Assembly: GCA_011032825.1 (NCBI GenBank)
Contig: JAADJZ010000013.1
Span: 744,001 to 808,000, forward strand
Length of the DNA stretch: 64,000 nucleotides
Source: Massariosphaeria phaeospora
Lineage: Eukaryota > Ascomycota > Dothideomycetes > Pleosporales
Direction: 5' to 3'
Notes under the pieces: model-generated
Told to the model about the DNA's origin: nothing
The model's database searches: none
Seen by the model: the letters and a program-made list of their open reading frames with translations, nothing else
Translations under genes and position numbers: made by a program
Shown here: in pieces, positions 44,097 to 54,340 of the stretch
How positions within the stretch are numbered: the first letter of the stretch is position 1
Layout: every line of letters starts with the position of its first letter

Positions 44097-46989
44097 CTAC
44101 CAAATCGCGTTCCCTTTCCCCTTTCCCTTGCCCTTCTTCACTTTCTTATTCACCTCCTTTTCTTCTGGGTCCTGTTCGTGTCCCCATAGGTTCTCGTTCA
44201 CCGTCTCCGCATAGTCCAGCCTGTTCTTGAGCGCTTCCGCTGTGCGCGTGTGAGAATGACTCTTCCGCTTCTGCGCATCGGTCCAGTTTCTGTACAAGTC
44301 CGTAAGATGCCCAGGCCCAGGATTGACGTAGAACACGCCAGGATACGGCACCGGACCCTTGTGCATCGTCGGACCGAGTGTCAGTGTAAGTGCCGCATCG
44401 CCAGCCCAGAGCATGCCATGCTCGGATTCGGTGGCGGGCTGACCAATTAGTTCTCTCATGCAAGCCGTCGCTATTCGGATACCGGAGGCGGCCGACTGTG
44501 CCTGGAACATGAGGCTTGAGTTGCCATACTCTGTTTCGTAGGCCGCGGCTTCTTGGAGGATCTGGCCGGTGAGGTTGATATGGGTTTGTTGGCCGTATTT
44601 GTATTCCTCCGGTTTGAATTTGAGGACAGGACATTTCACTAAATTCCGGTAGATTGTGGAAAACATGCCGACGCACACATGGTGCAAGTTTAGCCAATCG
44701 AAATAGAGGTCGATGGAGTCAGACTCGAGGAAGAGCGCCAGTCTCTTTAGCATGTCATCTGGTCGGAGTTTGGTCCGCGCCAGTTTCTTCTCGCTTTCCA
44801 AGATCTGGTTGTCGTGTGCTGAGCTGGAGGCATTCATTTGTCTTTTCAGCCGCTTCACGGTTGCTTTTTCGGTCGACATCTTCCACCATCGCATTATAAC
44901 AGAGTCAGCTTGGCGGTTGTAAGCAACTTTGTCCCTGAATCTCGCGTCGAGGAATTTCGTGATGATGCTCGGGTCGGCTAGATGCCGACACCTGTCGCGG
45001 CTCCAGGCCTCCTCGGGTTTGGCGCGTCTGTCACCGGTCCAACACCTAGGGGACATACCGGAGGCCATCGTGTAACATTTGAGTATCTTTTTGTAGGAGG
45101 CGGGATACGGATCTTGGTAGAAGAGTCGATCTGGGTCTTGGCGCAGTATAAGTAGCTCCATGTCTGGCCACGCTGGGGCTTCAGGCCACCGTAGGCGATA
45201 GGCGGCGTAGAGATATACCATCGGGAAAATGCCCAACGTGAATTCTTCGAATAGTAGTCCGTTCCGGTGGTTTTCCAGATAGAGATCGTACTGAAGCAAG
45301 CCACACATCACCGGGTGTTGTCGGAGCAAGGAATGGTCTTCTTTGCGAAGCGTGGATAGGTATGGATGAGTAACACAGTTGGCCAGCGTGACGTTGTAAA
45401 GATCCTTCTGCACATAAGCTTCGTGCATGGTAATCCGTGCTTTGATAACGTCGAGGACTTTCTTAATTTCCTGTCCTCTGATAAGACCATAGTCCGGAAT
45501 ACTCGCTCGGTTCAAGAGGAATTGGTCCAGACTCCCGCGACATTGTTTCAGGAGCGCCGCAAGCGTCAAATAAGGCGCACGTAATGCATCGCCAAGGATG
45601 TCCTGGATGTCAATATACAACTGGGTCCCGAATGTAACCCAGACAGGAATTTCGTCGTGCTCTGTCATGTAACGAACACCGCGCGAAATCTCGTCCTCGA
45701 AGAGATCGAATGAGTCGGTCACCTTTTTTGAAGTGACAAATGTGTTCCACTGCAAGAGGTGGCACATCTCAACTACTCGAGCAAGATTTGGATGGACCCG
45801 CTTTTCAAAGACGCTGGGATCCAGCTTGTTGCATCCCATCTCATCCACACCAAATTTTGTTTGCCAGAACTGGAACCATCTTAGACCGATAAAGTCTGCG
45901 AAAAGGGCATAGTCTCCCTCCGGAAGGAAAAAGCCTTCATACTGTGGAAGCAGTGTGGGTGTTCCTTTTATGACGGCTTCGATTGTTGTCTCCGCGTCGA
46001 ATATATCTTTGCATTTCTCGTAGAAGAATATAATGGGGAGGCTCCAGGTCGGAAACTTGTCAGCCGGGTATTTCCGCGGGCGCTTCACCAGGCTCTCGAG
46101 TTCGTTTTCAGCTAATCGGATGACATCAACTTGAATTGGAGTTAGCCTCTGTCTGAAAGCAGAATTCGCAAAGAAATTAAGCTAAGAACGCAGATGATGA
46201 AAACTTACTAGCCGTATTTGTGAACAGAGAGGCCACAACAATGTCCACATAATCAGCTTTATACATCTCCCATATTCCCCCAACGGACTGGCGCACTGAC
46301 GACACATCTTCAATGAACAATTCAATGGCATTGAGGAGTTCTTCCTCCAAGTCGGAATCGTCATATTCGATGACGACAGCAGGAATTTCCAGCCGTGGTT
46401 CATCATCAGCTTCGTCTCCTTCGGATGGCTCCTCAGTCGAGAGCTTAGAGAATTTAGAAGCCAGGGAAGGAAGTTCTGTGCCATCGGTCTCGTCACCAGC
46501 TCGGGCTGAGCTCGTGTCTGCGAGAGGTCGTAACAATTCAAAAGCTTTCGTCAGCACATTCCGAGTGAAAAAGCCATGGGTCTTATGGTTCGTTTCGGTC
46601 TCTTTGTCCTGTCCCCCGAACGCCTTCTTCCAGTTGCTCTCTCGTGTACGCAATCGGATCGCACGTAAAAATGATGCCGTAATGGATCTTGGTACCACAA
46701 GTTTTGACTCAGACGATGCAATCTTCTCGGCCATAGGGACCCAGTCTCGGATATTCACCGTGTAGCGAACGGTTTTCTTAGCCGGCGTGTCTCGGGGCGG
46801 ATCTGTACCACTTGCATTGGTACTACCTGGGTTCTCGGTGGGATTCGCAGACACATCTTGAGCTTTTCCTACTTCGTAACCGCATTCTGAAGCGGTCAAT
46901 CGGAGCTATGATGCGATATAGTTGGTGTCGTCCTTGTACTGGCTAACCCTGGAACGGAAAGGGACGCGGAACGGCGGCGGCTCGTCCAT
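44097..46989 (-). pseudogene. DUF6604-type gene, intact except for one TAG at codon 28
   Basis: Minus-strand exons 46989-46209 and 46129-44097, 937 codons. The start MDEPPPFRVPFRSRVSQYKD and DTNYIAS leads into TAG (46908-46906), then LRLTASECGYEV in the same frame. DUF6604 proteins have YKxDTNxxxxWL here, so the stop replaces the conserved Trp (TGG to TAG). Everything after is open: NIRDWVPMAEKI, an acidic linker, MYKADYVDIVVASLFTNTA, then over 600 residues of the usual C-terminal half ending in a Lys/Gly tail. The 79-nt intron ends at CAAG after a CTAAC branch site and restores TNTA-I-DVIRLAENEL. Function of the family is unknown; it is large and lineage-expanded in ascomycetes. A later Met could still start a protein lacking the first about 65-95 residues. 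Confidence 0.75.
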
Positions 46990-47497
46990 CTTAATGAGCA
47001 CAAAGACTGAGTTATAGTGCTAAAAGCTTGGGTGGTGGAAAGAAGAGGAGAGGATTCTTCTGGGATGATGAGGGGGTTGGTGATGACGGTGGCTCTAGCG
47101 TACCAACATGCTGACAAAAAACGACGTAACCAATAAAGCGAGACGTTATCGACCAGGATGCGACTCATGCACCAGAATAAGAATAACTCGCAAGCTCATA
47201 ACTACCGAAGAATAACTCTGTGAATCGAGTTCATTCGTTCGCAAATTATGCGTTGTGGACGAGAGATTCATGTCGTATACTTATATCCCTACTCACCATG
47301 TCCGCTAACAACAAAGTGGACAAGTATATACTAAACTATAGTTAACTTCAGTAATATTTCCAGAGGAAGAAACTTTGCTTCTAAACACGCGTTGCATTAG
47401 CTAGAAGAGAAATATCGTTTATAAGATGAGTTTTTTCTCCTTTGCCTAGTTACCTTTAAAGATCATGGTTGATCATAACGCGATCCCTTTGATTGAA
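46990..47497. other. Intergenic, no gene seen
   Basis: 5' flank of the DUF6604 gene; AT-rich from 47200 with AACTATAGTTAAC near 47334, a near-palindrome. Confidence 0.45.
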
Positions 47498-47968
47498 CTA
47501 TTCCTCATTCATAAGTCCTTTGCTACCATCTGCAGCCTCATCTTCATCCTCATGCAGGTCAGAGAACTTTTGCGCAAAGCTCAAAGTTTCTGCGAGGGAG
47601 CCTGATTTGATTTCAGCGTGAGCTGAGTGGGTGGTTCGTATTGTGGAGTGCCAACAGCAATGGTCAAACGCAGGAGCTTGGTTATCGACCACAATGTGTA
47701 ATGCCCAAAGCGCGGTGGGATAGCAAATATGCGAAGCCGAGCCAGTACCGAGCAAGCACCGTCGGAATCCCCTCCTTCCGTGATCAGATCTGTCATCAGG
47801 TCCTCGATGAGAGTTTTCGAAGGAATTACAGACTCTGTTGCCGCTCTCATGCGAATCGTTGCGGCAGAGTGAGCCAAGATACCACATATCAATGGTGAGG
47901 TGAAAATTATCTGGGCCAGTGTGCCTTCTACTGTGACGGTGATGGGTCGAGAGACACTTGGTCTTCAT
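47498..47968 (-). pseudogene. Relic of an uncharacterised gene family
   Basis: Two minus-strand frames overlap without a clean single reading. One runs ICGILAHSAATIRMRAATES, SKTLIEDLMTDLITEGGDSD and LRIFAIPPRFGHYTLWSITK to PPTQLTLKSN and a stop at about 47581; the other takes over near 47640 and ends acidic (DLHEDEDEAADGSKGLMNEE) at 47498. No start codon fits the first, and a TGA lies upstream in its frame. The stretch 47560-47644 matches the 3' end of the gene at 7180-8463. I read this as a decayed paralogue. Confidence 0.45.
47560..47644 (-). repeat. Copy 2 of the dispersed about 85-bp segment
   Basis: Minus strand matches 8434-8516; shared core ACCCACTCAGCTCACGCTG. Confidence 0.65.
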
Positions 47969-48483
47969 CGGGTTGAGGTTGCACTTGCGATCATAGTACT
48001 AACCTTAAAACAGCATAGTTCCGTCCGATCTTAAGTAAAACTTTTGCCCCTCGCCCTCGTCACTCATCGACCTCTCCTTTTCACATTGCGTCTTGTTGTA
48101 ACCCTAGAGCACGTCTGAGAGACTGAATCGCTAGTTGATACTATTTGTTCTTTTCAACCTACGGTACTCTGCATATTGTCCTATTCTCATCGCTGATGAC
48201 GCGTCCCTCCAGGCTGCCAGCTCGAGCTGAGGACGACTGGAGCTCCGGCGCAAAGCGCAGCAACGCCAAATGCGACACCGAGAGCAGATTCATAACGACG
48301 GGACCTGCGAGTTGTGCCTCGGATTCGACTCCGCTTATGAACAGCCCTTCCCTAAATTTGTACTACCTACTAAAAACAACTGATTCCAGGACAGCCAAAA
48401 ACTCGACTTAGTTCCGCTCTCATTAACACTATGAAAATGTCTTAGCTTAAGGTCAAGTTCTGAGTTACAACGACGACTTACCG
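47969..48483. other. Intergenic, possible coding debris
   Basis: At 48233-48380 one plus-strand frame reads RLELRRKAQQRQMRHREQ then a Cys pair (CELC) and FVLPTKNN, preceded by a TGA. It resembles the basic stretch of a regulator but is too short and start-less to call. Confidence 0.3.
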
Positions 48484-48674
48484 CTAGAACGGGTGACGGG
48501 CATCCGCCTCTCGCCCCATAGTAGCATCCCATGGCTGCCGCAAACTCGAAAAGGCATTTCTGATTGCAATGGTCAGTAATACCCTAACAAAATCTTCGAA
48601 CAACAAAAGGATGCATCGAATCTGTTTCTTTCTAACGCCTCCTCGCGAGTCATATCCAGCTTTCCTTCTTCTCA

Positions 48675-48929
48675 TTATCGTCTCCGGAATATGCTCACCT
48701 CGTTCCCCGTCAATTGACCCGGAATGACCGGTTTCGCGCAGTTACAACCCAACTTGAAAGTCGGCGTAGGCTCCTTGTGGGGATTTCTATGCCCTCCCCT
48801 CGTCGGAGTCGCCCTTGTCCCGTTCGTCGAACTCGTTGCGATAGGTGTAGCAGCCTGTGGTTCGGCATTTGCGAACGGTGAGGCAGCAACCGAGGCCACG
48901 AGGGCAAAAGCAATGATGGCTACGCGCAT
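48675..48929 (-). CDS. Small secreted protein with signal peptide
   Basis: 84 residues as one exon. MRVAIIAFALVASVAA is a classic signal peptide, cleaved before SPFANAEPQ. The mature part is Thr/Pro/Ala-rich, then carries CNCAKPVIPGQ near the end. The single-exon version ends EVSIFRRR. A GTGAGC donor at 48698 and an acceptor at 48535 would instead join LTGNE to PWDATMGREADARHPF, ending at 48484, in phase; that exon also looks protein-like, so the C-terminus is ambiguous. With only two cysteines it is not a typical disulfide-rich effector. Function unknown. Confidence 0.6.
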   Translation of the reverse strand: MRVAIIAFALVASVAASPFANAEPQAATPIATSSTNGTRATPTRGGHRNPHKEPTPTFKLGCNCAKPVIPGQLTGNEVSIFRRR

Positions 48930-50029
48930 GGCGAAAACGGCCTGAACACTCAGTCAGTCAGAAATTAGAACTTAAAGAGCAAAAGTCCCTGAAAGACATG
49001 TACTCACAGTCAAGCAACTTCAGGTTCCAGGTTTGATCGTCGCAGAAAAATCCAACCAGACGCAAGACAAGTAGAACCCAAGAGAAGAGCTACCACAACC
49101 CTTAAGAACAGTACGCGTGTCTTGCAGATCTACTGAACTGGGCCCCGGCCGGGCGACAAAGCAAATGCATCAGCCTCTCTACATTGCTCCGGCACTGATT
49201 GGACTAGACATGCGCCGCAAAGGATGCGCAAACGGACCAGAAATTTGGGTGTGCAACATCCGCCTGCGCGACTTCATATGTATAAATGGGATTCCATTTG
49301 GAGGAGCCAGTATCCTTGCGGTTGGGGCTGCCCCGGGTAAAGAGTTGCATACCCGGAAGAGCAGTGCGCAGCAAGGCTTTCGCGTCCAATTGGGTGCTTC
49401 CAAGTGAAAGAAGGAGCGCTAACGAGAATCGGTATGGCGAGAACGCAGATATGATATTAATTCGAGACGACTCTAAAGAGCCCAGAATGCGATTGCGTGT
49501 GCTTGGAGACGTTTATAGAACCGGGTGCACTACATTTGAGAGTTCGAGACTCGTGGGAATACGACAGGTAGGCTCTATTGCCGTTCCGTGTGTCCGTTGA
49601 GCACATACCATGGCGATTCGATCGTGCATGCAAGCTGCTGACATAACTTCTGGATATGATAATAGGTGAAGCCGGCCAATGACCGGAAGAGACGGACCAG
49701 GAGATGGACCAAGTGATTGAATCGGAATCTCATCGAGTGAACTACTGAGGAAACAACTCGGCGGCGACAAGCTATTCTACTTGTACGAAACATCTTGCAC
49801 CCCCAAGGCCAACTTTCTACTCAGATGAACGGTCGCTCGCGCCATATCGACTCATCGCCGATTCACGAGACAGTCGTATATTCCGGATCTCCCGACGTAC
49901 ATGCCGGTGCATATGGAAAGCGACGATTCGGGTCGTACGTCCGGGGTGGCCACTTCAGGTACGAGATCATTGATGGACCTCTACCGTTCACCAGCAGCGA
50001 CCATGCTCGGGCCCGCCAACTCAGCATAT
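48930..50029. other. Intergenic, no supported gene
   Basis: Several overlapping ORFs of 60-105 codons on both strands, none with signal peptide, motif or splice support. The plus-strand ORF at 49795-50076 overlaps the last UstYa exon and contains KRRF; it was not called. Confidence 0.45.
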
Positions 50030-50979
50030 CTAAGCATCCTCAAAAGGCATCGCGTTATCATTCGCCCATACCCTGATCTTCTCAAAATTCCGACACACAT
50101 GCCTCGACTCGTAATCCGGCCACTCACCCTCGCGACCCGGTAGCTCATGGAACGTGAACACATTCACGTCGGCGAAACACATGAGGTTCATTCGGAGGAT
50201 CTCAATACAATGATCTAGGGCCGTGTTAGTTTGGTGCCTTCTGCTTGCCACAAGGGGTTGTACCAAGATGCGCTCGCACAGTCTCCGGCTTATCGTTTGT
50301 GTCTGACCACCAAAGTTTGGAGTAATAGTCCGGATACGTCGACATACGGAGCAAATTCAGGCAGTGCAGTTGATTGAACACCTCGAGGCCTACGCGGTAC
50401 CCTGTCTCGCCGGTTCTAGGGTCCCTGACTTTGAGGGAATCCTTGGGCTTCTGGAGCTTTGGGAAGTCGTCCACGGAAACCATCTGATCCGGTACTATGG
50501 CCCTGTTAGCGATTTTGATTGCATAACGCGCAACAAGCAGGTCTGGACTCACGATTTGCGATCTCCATCCAAGCATCCTCGACGTCGTCTGTGATGCCGA
50601 CGTACTTCGAAGAGTTCAGAGGTTTTGGTAACTCAAATCTGACCGCTTCGTATTCTACCACATGCATCGCGGGTGCTATCAGTCTTTAGCGATTGATCGT
50701 TGTTGGCGTTTCGGCTGATAACTCACAAAAAACGCCGAATTGATCCATCAATGCCGCAGCTGGACGCGTGGAGATCGAAGGGTGCGAAAAGATGGTGGAA
50801 ACAAGTGTCAAAGCACTCAGCATGAAAAGAAAGACGTTAAACAGTGTGAGGTACATCATGCTTCTCTTCTGCTTGGCCTCCTTCACATATTGGGTATTGA
50901 GAAGAGAAGTCTTCTCATAGTCGATTTGAGAGTCAAGACTACTGTTGTCATCGTAGTGAGAATTGTTGTACTTCTCCAT
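50030..50979 (-). CDS. UstYa-like (DUF3328) membrane protein
   Basis: Minus-strand exons 50979-50727, 50675-50553, 50494-50264 and 50214-50030, 263 residues, usual for the family. One membrane segment at about 47-68 (MYLTLFNVFLFMLSALTLVS) follows a short cytosolic tail. The domain has KYVGITDDVEDAWMEI, then VFNQLHCLNLLR (about 165-175) and HLDHCIEILRMNLMC (about 201-215). Family members such as UstYa/UstYb carry two HxxHC motifs and catalyse oxidative cyclisation in ribosomal-peptide (dikaritin) and other fungal pathways. The second motif here is canonical; the first has Asn for the leading His (NQLHC). The third intron uses the acceptor CCATAG at 50495, required by frame. It diverges from the secreted repeat gene at 51840. 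Confidence 0.9.
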
Positions 50980-51839
50980 AGTGCGTGTTGTGTGATGGTC
51001 GGGTAAAGTAGGCCACTATAGAAGAAAGACTAGAAGGCGTCGCGGGAAGATGCTCGACGTGGGTCGATATCGTGATGCACTGAAGGTGGTCGGTGAGAGA
51101 TTTGTGAGAATGGCCACGTAGTGGGGTGATGAAATCTTGCACGGCCTAAACACAGTCAAAACATTTCGCTGCATCGCGTCGCTTGTGGAAATCCGCCGTC
51201 CTGAATGCTGGAAGCATGAACTACTCCACGGAGCCTGAAGCCGCTTAAGGAGTATCAAACGCGACCTAAAAAAGCCGTGTTACAGCTCCTTCAGATCGCG
51301 ACAGCATCCTGAAAACCCACCAAACACACGGCACGGGCTCAGCATCCGCAGCACAAGCTTTCGGCATCAAGATGTGGTTGGACAGCGTAGCTGTTTCGGT
51401 CGGTTTCACATCTTGGCACTTAGTGTTTCGCCTTGGCACACTTAATCTTCACCACTGTTTCGTCTTGGCGAACCTGATACTCAGATGCTGCGGGCTTCTT
51501 GAAGCGATGAGCTGTTGTGGACGCGGGGGCTTACCATGTGCATTATCGTTCGACTGTTTCGGGCGCAATCTAGAGCAGCTGCAGCACTCGACTAAGGTTT
51601 CCACGCGTCACTGCATATCTGATCATGGTTAGAAGCCAGGCGATCGTTAGTGTTAGAATCCAATTGAACTTTTTATATAAAGATACTGACCGCACGCTTT
51701 TATCTTAGGCCTTCATTCATTGTGCTCCACCTCCTCCACCTTCTACTTCTACCTTCTTTACATTCTTAAGTTCAATCGGTGGCCGGACCATCCTTCATTC
51801 ATTGCCTCACTTTTATTTACCAATTTTATCTCATCCAAA
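50980..51839. promoter_or_regulatory. Divergent intergenic region (UstYa-like / secreted repeat protein)
   Basis: 860 bases between the two start codons. Contains three imperfect (T/C)CTTGGC(A/G) motifs spaced 25-40 bp at about 51411-51470 and a TATATAAAG box at about 51675, followed by a CT-rich leader, both placed to serve the plus-strand gene. Confidence 0.45.
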
Positions 51840-52590
51840 ATGAAGTTCTCCGGCCTCACTCTTCTAGCGCTAGGCGCCTCGAGTGCCGCATATGTGGTGA
51901 CGAACCCCCGCCTGCCAAATTCCGTCGCAGCACGTAATCCAGTAAGCTTCATGAACCTTGAGTATCAAAGTAGATACTAACGTCCCCAAGGCAAATGGTC
52001 CAACCGGAGACAATGCTGTTGGTGCTGGCTTTCAAGGAGGCCTCACCGAAAATCTCTTTGGCCGAGATGCAAAGCCAGAGCCTCAACTTCTCGATATTCT
52101 CGGCCTCGGCAAAGGGAAAGGGAAAGGCAAAGGAAAGGGCAAAGGAAAAGGGAAAGGAAAGGCTGCAGCGGCTGCAGCTAAGGCTCAGGGCAAGGGCAAC
52201 GCCAAAGCTGCTGGTGCTGCGGGTGCTGCTGGTGCTGGTGCTGCGGCTGCGGCTGCGGCGGCGAACGTCAACGGTACCGCCGCTGCTAATGCGGCAAACG
52301 GAAAAGGGAAAGCCGGTGCTGCTGTTGGTGCGGGCGCTGCTGGCGCTGCGGGCCTCGGAAAGGGCAAAGGCAACGCCGCCGCTGGTGCCGCTGCTGGTGC
52401 GGCAAACGGTACCGCTGTTGCTGATGCAGCAAATGGGAAAGGAAAAGGCAAAGCTGCTGCTGCTGATGCGGCGAATGGGAAAGGAAAAGGCAAAGCTGCT
52501 GCTACTGCTGCTGCTGCTGGTAATGGCGCCCAGGCCAAGGGCAACGTCGCGAGGAATGTTGGTGGTCTCTTGGAGAATTTGTTTGGATGA
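51840..52590 (+). CDS. Secreted Ala/Gly/Lys-rich repeat protein
   Basis: Exons 51840-51941 and 51991-52590, 233 residues; 49-nt intron with ACTAAC branch site. MKFSGLTLLALGASSAA is a signal peptide. After a short unique stretch come GGLTENLFG (about 52-60), a run of eight to nine Gly-Lys pairs, then about 120 residues of Ala/Gly blocks punctuated by NGKGKGKAAA units, twice as DAANGKGKGKAAA in tandem, and finally GGLLENLFG at the very C-terminus. Two NGT sequons (NVNGT, AANGT) could be N-glycosylated. No Cys and no dibasic KR/RR Kex2 site. Known fungal proteins of similar look include wall/matrix proteins and RiPP precursors; neither is established here. The neighbour is a UstYa-like gene. Confidence 0.8.
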
Positions 52591-53169
52591 GAGGTAGCAT
52601 CCCAACCGCATCATTGATAAAGACTGCTGGCAACCCTAATGATGCGGTTGGAGGCAACTAGAAAGCACACTGTTTCGAAACCTCTGATATGAAAGTGGTG
52701 GAAAGTTTGGTGCTCTTACATTGTGTATATTTCGTCATCTGGATAGGTATGGATTAGTCTTTGAAGTTCTCATCGTAACAGTAGATTGCAAACCAATGGC
52801 ATGCCATCAATGATGTCTAATCGTTTTGTTTTACTTCTCGTATGAGCCAAGGTGCTGTACTGTAGGCCGTCTTTCAGGATTATCTATGAATGGGTTTGGA
52901 GGGCGGCGATATCGCAACACGACCGGAGCTTGATAGACCTCGTCGCCACGACGACTAATTTGACCGGAATTTGTCGAATATAGGGTACGGGCGTGTGAAA
53001 ATGTAGATTCTGATGATTAAAAGATGAAGTCCGAGGTCGAGATTCAAGTACGTCATGCCTACTAGCGTCACCGAACCCGTATAACTTCTCTCCGATACCT
53101 TTGTAGCATCCACCTCACCTTTACTCGACATCATCGATGGGCTCCGAACTCTTAAGGAGAGTGCGCTCC
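52591..53169. other. Intergenic between convergent genes
   Basis: No gene supported; the minus-strand ORF 52955-53185 overlaps the 3' end of the next gene and has no features. Confidence 0.5.
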
Positions 53170-54340
53170 TCAACAAATCAAACACGAAATATACCTCCCT
53201 TTTAGCTCGCGGATACCTTCTTGTTCATAACAGCCTCGCGCCCAGCATGGAGGCAAATGCCTCGGGTCCCGGGACAACACAAACGGGCATCCATCACCAA
53301 CATCCCAATTCTCCACTCCCTTCCAATTCACGTTGACTAGGAACTCTTGGAATTGCTTCTTCTTCCCTAGCTCGACCAAAGGTCCAAGCACCGCCTTATC
53401 GATAACTTCAGCAGACAGCTTTCTGAAACATTGGCACGTAAGACTCATCTTCAATTTGCGCAAAGCGGCCATTCGCGCCAGAACCGCACAGGCGGCCGTC
53501 CAGAGCAACGGTTCGTGGTCGATATGGAAACTCGGGAAGGGATTCCGCACTGGAAGGCTCGCTAGACTTTCGTGGCGTGAATGGAAATTCAAAGGTTGCA
53601 TCGCGCTTTCGAGTGCCCAATTTTCAGGGATGGGTTCACAAGTTCCATCAATGCGAATGGAGGTGATGGCATGGAAACGTTGAGGGAGCGAGGTGCCACT
53701 AAAAGCGAGCATGGTGTTCAGGCTGTGGAAGAAGAACGTTGGTTCGCTATAGAGGAGTGGAACTAGCTCGGAGTATCTGCACCGCATTAGTATAACTAGC
53801 AACTGATGATAAAGACAGAAGAAGGGGTGCACACATCATCCTACAACTTTGGAGCAAAGGGAGTACACCAAGCCCCAATGGCCGGAAAGACTCAAATCCC
53901 CCGCCGCACTGGGCAACCTTATTATATCCATGTCCCGCATCGTGCGATTTGTGCTGGGCTGTGGCACGGCAGCGGAACGAGTGGAGCTTATCGTCCCTCC
54001 GCATGACATGCACCTCCTCTTGTCCAAACATCTCTTCGTAAACAGCGAGCCGCAACTCCATCGGCAAGCGCAACAATAAACAGTCTGTCTGGGGCGAGAG
54101 CAAACATTTCCTCATCAACACACCGCTGTCCATTTCCTCGGAAAGAGAAAGCGCGTAATCTCTCTCTACTACCAGAGGCGGAGACAGTTCCTGAAGACGT
54201 TTCTGCCGACGCTCTTCCTCGCGTTTGCGCACCCGGTGCGCCTTTCTCTTCTTGTGCACACTCGTCTTCTGGTACTGCTTCCACAGAGCTTCGCAAACCA
54301 CCTCGAGGGTATCCAGGCATATTTTTCTTATGGGCCTCAT
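53170..54340 (-). CDS. DUF7730-type fungal protein
   Basis: Minus-strand exons 54340-53835 and 53776-53170, 370 residues. After a basic N-terminal helix (KRKAHRVRKREEERRQKRLQ) it has LLLRLPMELRLAVYEEMFG and, across the 58-nt intron, LLQSCRMIYSELVPLLYSEP. This order (an F-box-like LP..LR..IYE helix, then CR.IY.E....LY) is the hallmark of a large fungus-specific family of unknown function, some with F-box-like starts. ATG at 54340 (MRPIRKICLDTLEVV) is the first in frame. No signal peptide or membrane segment. Confidence 0.8.

Noticed and set aside
46130..46208. Apparent frameshift at the DUF6604 intron
   Set aside because: Using the CAAG acceptor at 46130 instead of TTTCAG or ACAG restores the frame and the family sequence.
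48233..48380. bZIP-like basic stretch RRKAQQRQMRHREQ
   Set aside because: The invariant Asn is absent, no leucine heptads follow, and a stop lies just upstream.
49795..50076. Plus-strand ORF with a KRRF dibasic site beside the UstYa-like gene as a RiPP precursor
   Set aside because: No signal peptide, no repeat, and it overlaps the last UstYa exon antisense.
52185..52614. Minus-strand ORFs across the Ala/Gly repeats
   Set aside because: Mirror of the repetitive plus-strand gene, which has a signal peptide and a proper intron.
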